Assembly (NCBI GenBank): GCA_003135995.1
Contig: PNBM01000330.1
Span: forward strand, 1 to 10,196
Direction of reading: 5' to 3'
Length of the DNA: 10,196 bases
Origin: Ignavibacteriota bacterium
Lineage (GTDB): Bacteria > Bacteroidota > Ignavibacteria > Tepidaquicellales > Tepidaquicellaceae
Shown: positions 1-6,664 of the stretch, in pieces
Layout of the letters: the number at the start of each line of letters is the position of its first letter
Numbering within the stretch: the first letter of the stretch is position 1
Notes under the pieces: generated by a model
Told to the model about the DNA's origin: nothing
Databases searched by the model: none
Seen by the model: only the letters and a program-made list of their open reading frames with translations
Translations under genes and position numbers: made by a program

Positions 1-19
1 CACATCCGTCCAAAATAAA
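1..19 (+). repeat. Left terminal inverted repeat of the IS
   Basis: This pairs with 1369-1387 in inverted orientation. The core gtccaaaataaa (8-19) is perfect; positions 5 and 7 mismatch and 1-4 match again. If the outer cac/gtg bases are chance flanking identity, the repeat proper would be 12-14 bp. Confidence 0.75.
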
Positions 20-26
20 CAAAAAA

Positions 27-105
27 ATAGGACTAAGTAATAACCTGCAAAATAATATTGAAGGTTATATTTTTAATTTACCATAATTAAAAAACTTAGC
101 CCTAT
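27..105 (+). promoter_or_regulatory. Inverted repeat able to sequester the transposase start codon
   Basis: Positions 27-38 (ataggactaagt) pair with 94-105 (acttagccctat) in 11 of 12 positions (one A-C mismatch). Nested inside, 40-46 (ataacct) pairs perfectly with 62-68 (aggttat). The outer stem ends on the first two bases of the ATG at 104. A transcript reading in from outside the element would fold this region and hide the translation start. The principle is known for IS10 and IS50, where read-through transcripts are poorly translated. The pairing is seen directly; the function here is inferred. It could instead be a subterminal transposase-binding site. Confidence 0.5.
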
Positions 106-1285
106 GATAAATATTACTTTATTTGCACAAATTATTCAATTACTAAATAGAAGCGAATTTAAAACACTTGTCAATAAGTATCAGACTGATAAATATACAA
201 AAGGTATTAATACCTGGACGCATTTTGTGTCTATGTTGTTCTTTCAATTTGCTCATGCAAATTCCTTAAGTGAAATTTCTAATGGATTAAAAGCAACCAG
301 CGGAGATTTGAATCATTTAGGGATACAAAAGAAGGTTCCGTGTAAATCTTCATTATCATATATAAACGAGCATAGGAGTTGGGAATTTTTCAGGGATTAT
401 TATATAAGTTTATATAAAACTTTTACGAATGAGGGGAACTTCAAACAAATACAATTTAAAATAAAGCGAAAGATATATTTACTGGATTCTACAACTATAA
501 CATTATGTTTGAGTTTATTTGACTGGGCAAAATACAGGACAGCAAAGGGAGCCATAAAATTACATATGTTGCTTGATTATGACGGATTTCTGCCGAGTTT
601 TATAAATGTAACGACAGGGAAAGTAGCAGATGTAAAAGAAGCAAGAAGAATATCAATACCGGCAAATAGTGTAGTTGTTGCTGATAGAGCTTATGAAGAT
701 TATAAATTACTTTCAAAATGGGATAACTCGGGGATTAAATTTGTAATAAGAATAAAAGAAAGTACCGGTACAATAGGAATGAAAGAAAATCCATTGCCCG
801 AAGGAAAGAATGAAAATATCTTAATTGATGAAAAAATCATCTTAGAGAATGAAGAAACGAGAGAAAAATATCCAAATCAACTAAGAAGGGTTGTAATATA
901 CGATAGAAAAAACGATAATACAATAATACTGGTAACTAATAATTTTACTTGGACAGCAAGGACAATATCGGAGCTTTATAAAGGGCGATGGAATATAGAA
1001 GCTTTTTTTAAAATGTTAAAACAACAATTAAAAATCAAAACATTTATAGGAACAAGCCTCAATGCCGTTATGATACAGATTTGGACAGCAATGACAACAA
1101 TATTACTAATGAAATACCTAAAACAACGTGGAAAATACAACTGGAGTATGTCTAACTTGATAGCTTTCTTAAGAATGGGTTTGTTTTTAAAACTTAATTT
1201 ACAGCAATGGCTTGATAAACCGTTTAAACCTCCGGATGAAATAGGAGAAGACAAGCTGCAAACAAAATTATTTGAACAGAAATAG
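104..1285 (+). CDS. IS4-family DDE transposase (DUF4372-type N-terminus)
   Basis: This 393-residue transposase catalyses cut-and-paste movement of the surrounding element. The N-terminus (residues 1-75) has the DUF4372 pattern common to Bacteroidota IS4 members. The RNase H-like core supplies a DDE triad: Asp128 in YLLDSTT, Asp194 in VVADRAY, and Glu299. Glu299 lies in an exact IS4 signature, Tyr292-x2-Arg295-x3-Glu299-x6-Lys306. Length is normal and no frameshift or internal stop is present, so the enzyme is likely functional. The ATG at 104 gives the expected family N-terminus. No convincing Shine-Dalgarno precedes it, and the start is embedded in an inverted repeat (27-105), so translation is probably weak. 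The gene reads towards the stop of the minus-strand receptor at 1481. Confidence 0.95.
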   Translation: MINITLFAQIIQLLNRSEFKTLVNKYQTDKYTKGINTWTHFVSMLFFQFAHANSLSEISNGLKATSGDLNHLGIQKKVPCKSSLSYINEHRSWEFFRDYYISLYKTFTNEGNFKQIQFKIKRKIYLLDSTTITLCLSLFDWAKYRTAKGAIKLHMLLDYDGFLPSFINVTTGKVADVKEARRISIPANSVVVADRAYEDYKLLSKWDNSGIKFVIRIKESTGTIGMKENPLPEGKNENILIDEKIILENEETREKYPNQLRRVVIYDRKNDNTIILVTNNFTWTARTISELYKGRWNIEAFFKMLKQQLKIKTFIGTSLNAVMIQIWTAMTTILLMKYLKQRGKYNWSMSNLIAFLRMGLFLKLNLQQWLDKPFKPPDEIGEDKLQTKLFEQK

Positions 1286-1299
1286 GGGGGTCTGTTTTT
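1274..1299 (+). terminator. Possible weak terminator spanning the transposase stop codon
   Basis: A 6-bp stem (aacaga 1275-1280 with tctgtt 1291-1296), extendable by one G-T pair, encloses a loop holding the stop codon and a run of six G. Five T follow from 1295. The stem is short, so it may be weak or fortuitous. Confidence 0.35.
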
Positions 1300-1368
1300 A
1301 ATTCTAATTAAATATGTCCAAAAAAGTCGATATTCTAAAAAATATTAAATAATTAATTTAGTTCCATT

Positions 1369-1387
1369 TTTATTTTGGACAGCTGTG
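1369..1387 (-). repeat. Right terminal inverted repeat of the IS
   Basis: This is the inverted partner of 1-19, with core tttattttggac at 1369-1380. It fixes the right boundary of the element at about 1380-1387, beyond which the sequence changes character to the 1388-1480 repeat. Confidence 0.75.
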
Positions 1388-1480
1388 TCCGCGATTACGT
1401 AAATCAAAGGAACAAAACCAATCTAAACAATCACCAATTGCTCTAATCAGTGTAATCAGTGTAATCAAAATAATCAGCGA
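1388..1480. repeat. Repeat-like stretch with four 9-bp tandem units
   Basis: Four consecutive 9-bp units occupy 1444-1479: taatcagtg, taatcagtg, taatcaaaa, taatcagcg. With the next bases the last unit forms the palindrome taatcagcgatta, which overlaps the receptor stop codon (TTA at 1481-1483 on the plus strand). Upstream, 1390-1404 also carries gattacgtaaatca-like words. From memory, 'aatcagtgtaatcagcg'-type sequences are dispersed in intergenic regions of many bacteria, so this may be one copy of such a family that the IS landed beside. No transcript terminator for the receptor is evident here. Confidence 0.55.
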
Positions 1481-3895
1481 TTAAAACCCTATCTTTAGAT
1501 TCATAAACATATTCCTCTCCGCAGCCGGTATCCAGTAAGGAATTCCATAGCTGTCTACATTTCCCGTTGTTTCATATAACACATCGAAAATATTATTCAC
1601 TTTCAATGATGCTTCAAATGATTTAAAATATTTATTCAGCATTTTACTGTTTAGTATCGGAATTAAATCTATCGTTACTCCCGCATTAAATACAGTATAA
1701 GGATTTATAAACTTGTCCACATATCCCGGAACATTTCTCGCGTCCGGATTTTTTCTTTCGTTCTCGGAGTTATCAAGATACTGTTTTCCTATATGCTGCA
1801 TGCTTATAAAAAATCCAACTCCGAAATCAGTATAATAATTTAAAGAAAGGTTTCCGATTAATTGAGGACTTAATAATATTTTATTACCTGAATAATCATT
1901 TCCGTAAATCACATTTCCGAGCGAATCTGCTCCTGCAACTTCCCTGTAATCCTGAAAGAAATTGTCGGATAGAGTTAAATTACCTGTCAGAGTCAAAGGT
2001 GAAACGGGTTTCAAATTTTTAATATTTTTAAACGGAGAAAATTCAAATTCGAATTCAATACCTTCGTGTATAGATTTCCCTGCATTACCGTTTATAGGTT
2101 GACCGACATTATCGAGCTGACCATTATTTATTATTTCATTTTTGAAATTCATGAAATATAAATTCAGGTTTGATTTTAAAACATTCGATGAATAGCTTAA
2201 CCCTGCTTCGTAATCCTGCATCTCTTCAGGTTTAACCAACGGGTCTGAATAAATATTATTTACTGTATCGACAATCCTGAAATTTGGTTTTGAGCCAAGA
2301 TTTTCGGCATCGTAAATATCTTTAAGCCTCGGTTCCCTTTTTGCCATTGAAAAATTTACGAATGCTCTGAAATTATTATTGAAGTTATAATTAAGTCCCG
2401 CCCTTGGAGTTAAAAAACTATAATCTACACTGAAGTTATAATTATTGAATTCGTTATTTTCGATTGTATATTTATTATAGGCAAATTGTAATCCAGCCAT
2501 CAATGACAGTTTTTTATTAACGTTGTAAATTTCATTTGCATAAGCTGACGCCGTTGTTTTTTTACCGTTGAAATAATAATACCTGTAATTGTCAGGAGTG
2601 CCCGATGGCAATGCATCTCCGAATGTCACATCACCGTAATGCTCCGACTTATGTAACCTTAATTCACCACCGACTACAAGATTCCCTTTTTCATTCAGAT
2701 GATTCCATTGAACTTTCGGGTACCAACCGTAATCATTATTATTCACATACAAATTTGTTACTATATCACTTCGTACGATTTGATATCCTTTACCGGGTGT
2801 ATAGGTAAAACTTCCGTCGGGATTGCGTTGATAATAATTCGGATTAAATGTCGTCGTATCCGAGACAAAAAAAGGATTCAACCTGAAATAACTAAAATCA
2901 TATCCGTATGATGCCGGAAAATTTGTTATAAAATATCCTTCACCGCGCATATAATTGAAAGTATTGGAAATATAAAGATTTTTACTTGCCTGCAAATTAA
3001 AAATAAGTTCGTAATGCGGCTGATTATAATTATCAGATTCATTCGGATATGTCAGAAAATTATATTTTCGGTCAATCAATTGATTCCCTGTAACTGAACC
3101 ATCGAGATAATCTTTTGTAACCCCGAGATACGCAAGGTGATTTTTAATAGGTGAACCGTAAATATTAAATTTTATAATTGAATTTTCACCTAACATTTTT
3201 CCGGCACTGAGAAAATATGACCAGTGGTCAGACCATGACTGGTCTCTGTATCCGTCGGTTGAGGTTTTAGAAAATTTTCCGTAAAATCCGAATCCGCTCT
3301 CTGTCAGACCGGATGAGTATTCCAGTGAGTAACGTTTTGAATTATAATCTCCGAAACCGGAATTTAAATCTATGAATTTCCTTTTAAAATAATCTATGGT
3401 TTGCAGATTTAAAACGCCTCCTATACTCGATGAGCCGTACAAAGCAGTGCCGATGCCCCGTTGAAGTTGTATGTTTTCCACAGATGAAGTAATGTCGGAT
3501 AAATCGACCCAGTATACCTGATGGTCTTCAGCATCATTTTGTGGAGTACCGTTCAGGAGTATGGATATTCTTCTCTGGTCAAACCCGCGAATTGAAAAAT
3601 ATGAATATCCGATGGAGGCGCCTGATTCGGAATATGATGTTACACTTGTGTTCCCGTTTAAGAACATCGGAAGGTCCTGCATCCAGTATTTTCTTTCAAT
3701 AGTTTCCCTGTTAATATTCTGGAATGTTATTGGTGTGAGCCTTTCTATTCCCCGCAAAGCATCAACTTCGATTGTTTCAGTTTTGTAAATTGCGGAATCT
3801 TTTTCTTGTGAATAAACAACCGGTGAATGAAGAAAATAAAATAATTGAAATAATATTAAAACTAAAAAGTATGTTCTGTTTCCATCCCTATTCAT
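1481..3895 (-). CDS. TonB-dependent outer-membrane receptor, probable thiamin transporter
   Basis: This 804-residue gated beta-barrel porin would import a ligand across the outer membrane using TonB/ExbBD energy. A signal peptide spans about residues 1-30 (hydrophobic core FLVLILFQLFYFL, cleavage near YSQ). A TonB-box-like TETIEV (39-44) follows, then the plug domain at about 52-167 with FSIRGFDQRRISILLNGTP and the typical RGIGTALYGSSSIGGVLNLQT ending. The barrel runs to a C-terminal Phe (LKIGF). There is no carboxypeptidase-like N-terminal domain, unlike the receptor at 7946. Start choice is supported by an AGGAG seven bases upstream. A TPP riboswitch and terminator in its leader indicate repression by thiamin pyrophosphate. 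Thi-box-controlled outer-membrane receptors for thiamin are known in Bacteroidota. The substrate is inferred from this regulation and not from the protein. No partner permease gene follows within the window; the IS lies immediately downstream. Confidence 0.93.
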   Translation of the reverse strand: MNRDGNRTYFLVLILFQLFYFLHSPVVYSQEKDSAIYKTETIEVDALRGIERLTPITFQNINRETIERKYWMQDLPMFLNGNTSVTSYSESGASIGYSYFSIRGFDQRRISILLNGTPQNDAEDHQVYWVDLSDITSSVENIQLQRGIGTALYGSSSIGGVLNLQTIDYFKRKFIDLNSGFGDYNSKRYSLEYSSGLTESGFGFYGKFSKTSTDGYRDQSWSDHWSYFLSAGKMLGENSIIKFNIYGSPIKNHLAYLGVTKDYLDGSVTGNQLIDRKYNFLTYPNESDNYNQPHYELIFNLQASKNLYISNTFNYMRGEGYFITNFPASYGYDFSYFRLNPFFVSDTTTFNPNYYQRNPDGSFTYTPGKGYQIVRSDIVTNLYVNNNDYGWYPKVQWNHLNEKGNLVVGGELRLHKSEHYGDVTFGDALPSGTPDNYRYYYFNGKKTTASAYANEIYNVNKKLSLMAGLQFAYNKYTIENNEFNNYNFSVDYSFLTPRAGLNYNFNNNFRAFVNFSMAKREPRLKDIYDAENLGSKPNFRIVDTVNNIYSDPLVKPEEMQDYEAGLSYSSNVLKSNLNLYFMNFKNEIINNGQLDNVGQPINGNAGKSIHEGIEFEFEFSPFKNIKNLKPVSPLTLTGNLTLSDNFFQDYREVAGADSLGNVIYGNDYSGNKILLSPQLIGNLSLNYYTDFGVGFFISMQHIGKQYLDNSENERKNPDARNVPGYVDKFINPYTVFNAGVTIDLIPILNSKMLNKYFKSFEASLKVNNIFDVLYETTGNVDSYGIPYWIPAAERNMFMNLKIGF

Positions 3896-3902
3896 TTTAA
3901 AA

Positions 3903-3907
3903 CTCCT
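3903..3907 (-). promoter_or_regulatory. Shine-Dalgarno of the riboswitch-controlled receptor
   Basis: On the minus strand aaaggag reads into the start codon at 3895-3893 with a 7-base gap. It lies just after the terminator U-run, so terminator formation also changes the RNA context of this ribosome-binding site. Confidence 0.75.
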
Positions 3908-3910
3908 TTT

Positions 3911-3971
3911 AAAATAAAAAAACGCTTAAATCTCTTCTGAACCTGAATAAAATGAAAAAATTTAAGCGTTT
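3911..3971 (-). terminator. Riboswitch-controlled intrinsic terminator
   Basis: Plus-strand 3920-3931 (aaacgcttaaat) and 3960-3971 (atttaagcgttt) form a perfect 12-bp stem with a 28-nt loop. On the minus-strand transcript the stem runs into seven U (3922-3916), one A, then four more U. It lies between the TPP aptamer and the receptor start codon, the usual place for an attenuator. The large loop contains ucagguuca (3946-3938), perfectly complementary to ugaaccuga of the aptamer (4020-4012), which suggests an alternative pairing when TPP is absent. Confidence 0.85.
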
Positions 3972-3979
3972 AAAAATTT

Positions 3980-4072
3980 ATTTGTAGTTTCCTACGACGG
4001 CATTATCCGTATCAGGTTCAATGGGTTTTTTCTCAGCCTTCCTTCTGATTTGAGGAAAGCACCCCAACAAAT
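3980..4072 (-). promoter_or_regulatory. TPP riboswitch aptamer (thi box)
   Basis: Read on the minus strand, the conserved TPP aptamer elements appear in order. P1 pairs atttgt (4072-4067) with acaaat (3985-3980). GGGGTGC begins at 4065 and its GGGG pairs with ACCC near 4022-4026 (P2). P3 is formed by ctttcc and ggaag. The invariant CTGAGA is at 4036-4031, then TGAACCTGATA (4020-4010), a P5 stem acgg/ccgt around ATAATG, and CGTAGGAAAC closing P4. TPP binding is expected to stabilise the aptamer and allow the downstream terminator (3911-3971) to form, shutting off the receptor gene when thiamin pyrophosphate is plentiful. The aptamer ends 84 bases before the receptor start. Confidence 0.96.
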
Positions 4073-4076
4073 TTCT

Positions 4077-4108
4077 ATTATAAAAGAACTGAATGTAAAT
4101 TACTTCAA
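4077..4108 (-). promoter_or_regulatory. Candidate promoter of the riboswitch-receptor transcript
   Basis: A perfect TATAAT lies on the minus strand at 4082-4077. It would put the transcription start near 4070, right at the first base-paired nucleotides of the aptamer. TTGAAG at 4108-4103 is the nearest -35-like word, but the spacer of 20 bases is long. The Bacteroidota -7 consensus TAnnTTTG is not matched exactly here. Position is the strongest argument. Confidence 0.35.
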
Positions 4109-4432
4109 TTGATTCGTTTATTCAAGAGAAAAGTATAATAATAATACGGGCTATTTTAATTTTCAAACTTTTTTTTGCAACGCTGGAACTCTGTAACCGG
4201 AACAAAAATTCAGAATATTTTACTTTTGAATTTTTTTAAACTAATTTTGTTATTCTAATATATGACTTTTTAGCTACTTAACTTCTTTAACAACCGTGAT
4301 TCAAAAATTGATTAAGTTTAAAAATATTAAAATTAAGAAAGTGATATTATTTTAGAATTCTAATTGCTATTTTAAAATAACATTAAAATAACTAATAATT
4401 TATAAAAAAGATAATATAAAGAAAGGTAATGT
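4109..4432. other. AT-rich intergenic region upstream of icd
   Basis: This 324-bp stretch holds no plausible gene on either strand. It contains two exact matches to the Bacteroidota -7 element TAnnTTTG on the plus strand (TACTTTTG at 4221-4228, TAATTTTG at 4242-4249), but neither has a TTTG partner at the expected spacing. A perfect 12-bp palindrome, tattttaaaata, lies at 4368-4379. In such AT-rich DNA these matches could be chance. A promoter for isocitrate dehydrogenase must lie somewhere here. Confidence 0.4.
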
Positions 4433-5872
4433 ATGTCACAAAAAACACCAATTACAGTTGCTTATGGGGACGGAATCGGTCCGGAAATTATGGATGCAAC
4501 TTTGAAAATTATTGAAGCCGCCGGAGCACAAATTGATATAAACGTAATTGAAGTAGGAGAGCAGGTTTATTTAAAAGGAAATGCGGAAGGAATTGATCCG
4601 ACTGCTTGGGAAATACTCGATAAAACTAAAGTATTTTTAAAAGCTCCCATAACTACTCCTCAGGGCGGCGGATACAAAAGTTTGAATGTAGCAACAAGAA
4701 AAAGACTGGGTCTCTATGCTAACATCAGACCAAGTGTTTCTTATCACCCGTTTATTAAAACAAAACATCCCGTTATGAATCTTGTTATTATCCGTGAAAA
4801 CGAAGAAGATCTTTATGCGGGAATTGAGTATAAACAAACAAGACAGACTACGCAGGGAATGAAACTTATTACAATACCGGGTTCGGAAAAAATTATAAGG
4901 TATGCTTTTGAATATGCAAGAAACAACGGCAGAAAAAAAGTTACTTGTTTTGTAAAAGATAATATTATGAAAATTACCGATGGTCTATTTCATAAAATAT
5001 TCGATAAAATTGGTGAAGAATATGAAGACATAGAAAAGGAAGTCTGGATTGTGGATGTCGGCTCTGCCAAGCTCGCAACAGTTCCTGAAAAATTTGATGT
5101 TATTGTTCTTGAAAATCTTTATGGCGACATTTTATCCGATGTGGTAGCTGAAATGTCAGGCTCTATAGGGCTTGGAGGTTCCGCTAATATTGGGGACCAT
5201 TATGCTATGTTCGAAGCCATTCACGGCTCTGCTCCGAGAAGAGCAGGCCAGAATTTAGCAAATCCAACAGGACTTTTGCTCGGTGCCGTTCTAATGCTCG
5301 TACATATTCAGCAGCATGACGTCGCAACAAAAGTACATAACGCCTGGTTGAAAACCATTGAAGACGGAGTTCATACCTATGATATTTTCAGAGACGGCGT
5401 CAGTAAAACAAAAGTCGGAACAAAAGAATTTGCAGATGCGATTATTAAAAGAATAGGACAAAAGCCGGAAGTGCTTCAAGCCGTAGATTATCATCCGCGC
5501 GATGATAAAAAAATAATGTCTCAGGCTATTTCAGTCAGTAAGGAAATTAAAGAACTCGTCGGAGTGGATGTGTTCTTAGACTGGGATAAAGGAAGTGCGG
5601 AAGACCTTGGTCAAATGCTTACAAAAATTGAGTCACCGGGGCTAAAGCTTACATCTATAAGTAACAGAGGTGCAAAAGTATGGCCTGAAGGATTCAAAGA
5701 AACTTTTTGCAGTGACTTGTGGAGATGCCGTTATGAAAAAATTAAAATTGGGGAAATGTTTAAACACCAGAATATTACAGAACTTCTCAATAAACTGTAC
5801 GATTCAGGGTTTGATTTTGTGAAAACTGAAAATTTATATAATTTCGACGGCGAAAAAGGATATTCTGCGTAA
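4433..5872 (+). CDS. icd: Isocitrate dehydrogenase, probably NADP-dependent, extended Thermus/Rickettsia type
   Basis: This 479-residue enzyme oxidatively decarboxylates isocitrate to 2-oxoglutarate in the TCA cycle (cytoplasm). The beta-decarboxylating dehydrogenase fold is clear: GDGIGPE (12-18), the substrate-binding Ser83-x-Asn85-x3-Arg89 with Arg99 and Arg121 (RENEEDLYAG), Tyr128, Lys175 in FVKDN, and metal-binding Asp208, Asp232 and Asp236 (GDILSD). The coenzyme loop reads HGSAPRRAGQN (264-274). Basic Arg269-Arg270 stand where NADP enzymes carry Lys-Tyr and NAD enzymes acidic residues, so NADP use is inferred. Residues from about 345 on form the C-terminal extension typical of the roughly 480-500-residue Thermus/Rickettsia subfamily and absent from the 416-residue E. 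coli enzyme. GAAAGG six bases upstream supports the ATG. It is transcribed divergently from the riboswitch-receptor unit and appears monocistronic, with terminators following. Confidence 0.95.
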   Translation: MSQKTPITVAYGDGIGPEIMDATLKIIEAAGAQIDINVIEVGEQVYLKGNAEGIDPTAWEILDKTKVFLKAPITTPQGGGYKSLNVATRKRLGLYANIRPSVSYHPFIKTKHPVMNLVIIRENEEDLYAGIEYKQTRQTTQGMKLITIPGSEKIIRYAFEYARNNGRKKVTCFVKDNIMKITDGLFHKIFDKIGEEYEDIEKEVWIVDVGSAKLATVPEKFDVIVLENLYGDILSDVVAEMSGSIGLGGSANIGDHYAMFEAIHGSAPRRAGQNLANPTGLLLGAVLMLVHIQQHDVATKVHNAWLKTIEDGVHTYDIFRDGVSKTKVGTKEFADAIIKRIGQKPEVLQAVDYHPRDDKKIMSQAISVSKEIKELVGVDVFLDWDKGSAEDLGQMLTKIESPGLKLTSISNRGAKVWPEGFKETFCSDLWRCRYEKIKIGEMFKHQNITELLNKLYDSGFDFVKTENLYNFDGEKGYSA

Positions 5873-5874
5873 AT

Positions 5875-5894
5875 AGTGATAATCACTGTTTTTT
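5875..5894 (+). terminator. Small hairpin with T-run after icd
   Basis: agtgat (5875-5880) and atcact (5882-5887) form a short tight stem starting three bases after the icd stop, followed by six T (5889-5894). The usable stem is only five pairs, so it probably acts together with the stronger hairpin at 5927. Confidence 0.4.
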
Positions 5895-5926
5895 AAGATA
5901 TTTAAGTTATAATTATAATTAATTTT

Positions 5927-5954
5927 AAGGCTGCTTTAATGACAGCCTTTTTTT
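5927..5954 (+). terminator. Intrinsic terminator downstream of icd
   Basis: aaggctg (5927-5933) pairs perfectly with cagcctt (5943-5949) across a 9-nt loop. The T-run continues to 5954. It separates icd from the yhbD-like gene, so the latter needs its own promoter. Confidence 0.8.
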
Positions 5955-6023
5955 ATGCATAAAATTTTCTATTGCAAACGTAACAATGTTTTGTTATGTT
6001 CGTATATATTAAAAAGAAACCTT

Positions 6024-6659
6024 ATGGAAACCGAACTAATTTCAAAGAAAGAATTGTTAGACCTGACGGGCATCTCTTATGGCCAGCTTTACAGGTGGAA
6101 GAGAAAAAACATCATTCCGGAAGAATGGTTCATTAAAAAATCATCTTTTACAGGTCAGGAAACGTTTTTCCCGAAAGATAAGATATTAGAGCGCATAGGA
6201 AAAATTAAAAATATGAAGGATAACTTATCACTCAACGATATTGCAGACATAGTTTCCTTCAGTCCGGTAAATTTAATTTTTTCTAAAGAAGAGCTTCTAA
6301 AACGTAACATTGTTTCATCAACGGCTATAGATAATTATATTTCATTTCAAAATTATACAAAAGATTATTTCGGCTTTGATGGAATTCTTTATCTTCATAT
6401 TCTTGACAAAATTCTTAAATCCGGAGAAATCAATATTGATGAAAGTAAATTAATCATTCAATCTCTCGAAGAGAATCTTGTTAAATTCAAAGAAAAAGAT
6501 TGTGAGGTTTTTTTCATAAGAAAGTTTGGAATTGCTTCTTGTTTCATCACATCTTATCCAAATGAAATTTATTTCGATAAAGATATAAAATTTATTTATC
6601 ATACTAATTTAAGAAGTTGCATTGAAGAATTAAAAATAATTTTAAATATAAAGGATTAA
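6024..6659 (+). CDS. yhbD: YhbD-like protein (DUF4004) with MerR-like helix-turn-helix
   Basis: This 211-residue protein closely resembles the Bacillus YhbD/DUF4004 family, whose biochemical role is not established. The N-terminus carries a MerR-like winged-helix segment: ISKKELLDLTGISYGQLYRW (residues 6-25), KRKNIIPEEWF, then FTGQETFFPKDKILERI (42-58). This suggests DNA binding. Residues from about 68 on (SLNDIADIV and a helical, Lys/Glu-rich remainder) match no domain I can name. An in-frame ATG exists at 5955, but it lies in the T-run of the icd terminator and adds 23 residues without family resemblance, so 6024 is preferred. No strong Shine-Dalgarno precedes it. The bactofilin-like gene starts five bases after its stop, implying one operon. 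The same neighbour pair occurs in B. subtilis (yhbD-yhbE-yhbF). It may regulate or act with the bactofilin. Confidence 0.85.
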   Translation: METELISKKELLDLTGISYGQLYRWKRKNIIPEEWFIKKSSFTGQETFFPKDKILERIGKIKNMKDNLSLNDIADIVSFSPVNLIFSKEELLKRNIVSSTAIDNYISFQNYTKDYFGFDGILYLHILDKILKSGEINIDESKLIIQSLEENLVKFKEKDCEVFFIRKFGIASCFITSYPNEIYFDKDIKFIYHTNLRSCIEELKIILNIKD

Positions 6660-6664
6660 AAACA

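Larger units (their letters stand above)
1..1387 (+). mobile_element. IS4-family insertion sequence, apparently complete
   Basis: A single intact transposase gene is bracketed by imperfect terminal inverted repeats: positions 1-19 match the reverse complement of 1369-1387 at 17 of 19 positions, including a perfect 12-bp core (8-19 and 1369-1380). The element is about 1.39 kb, normal for the IS4 family. The left end coincides with the window edge, so the exact boundary and any target-site duplication cannot be seen, and the true terminus could lie a few bases inside or outside. It lies just downstream of the thiamin-type receptor gene, in convergent orientation, and directly next to a repeat-like stretch at 1388-1480. 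The intact reading frame suggests a recent and possibly active copy. Confidence 0.85.

Noticed and set aside
976..1254. Open frame on the minus strand inside the transposase gene
   Set aside because: It lies wholly antisense to a clearly conserved transposase including its YREK motif, and its translation resembles no family.
1444..1479. CRISPR-like array
   Set aside because: The 9-bp units are directly adjacent with no spacers, far too short for CRISPR repeats, and no cas gene is present.
2605..2911. Overlapping short plus-strand frames inside the receptor gene
   Set aside because: They are antisense to the barrel-coding region, low-complexity, and lack any initiation signal; they are shadow frames.
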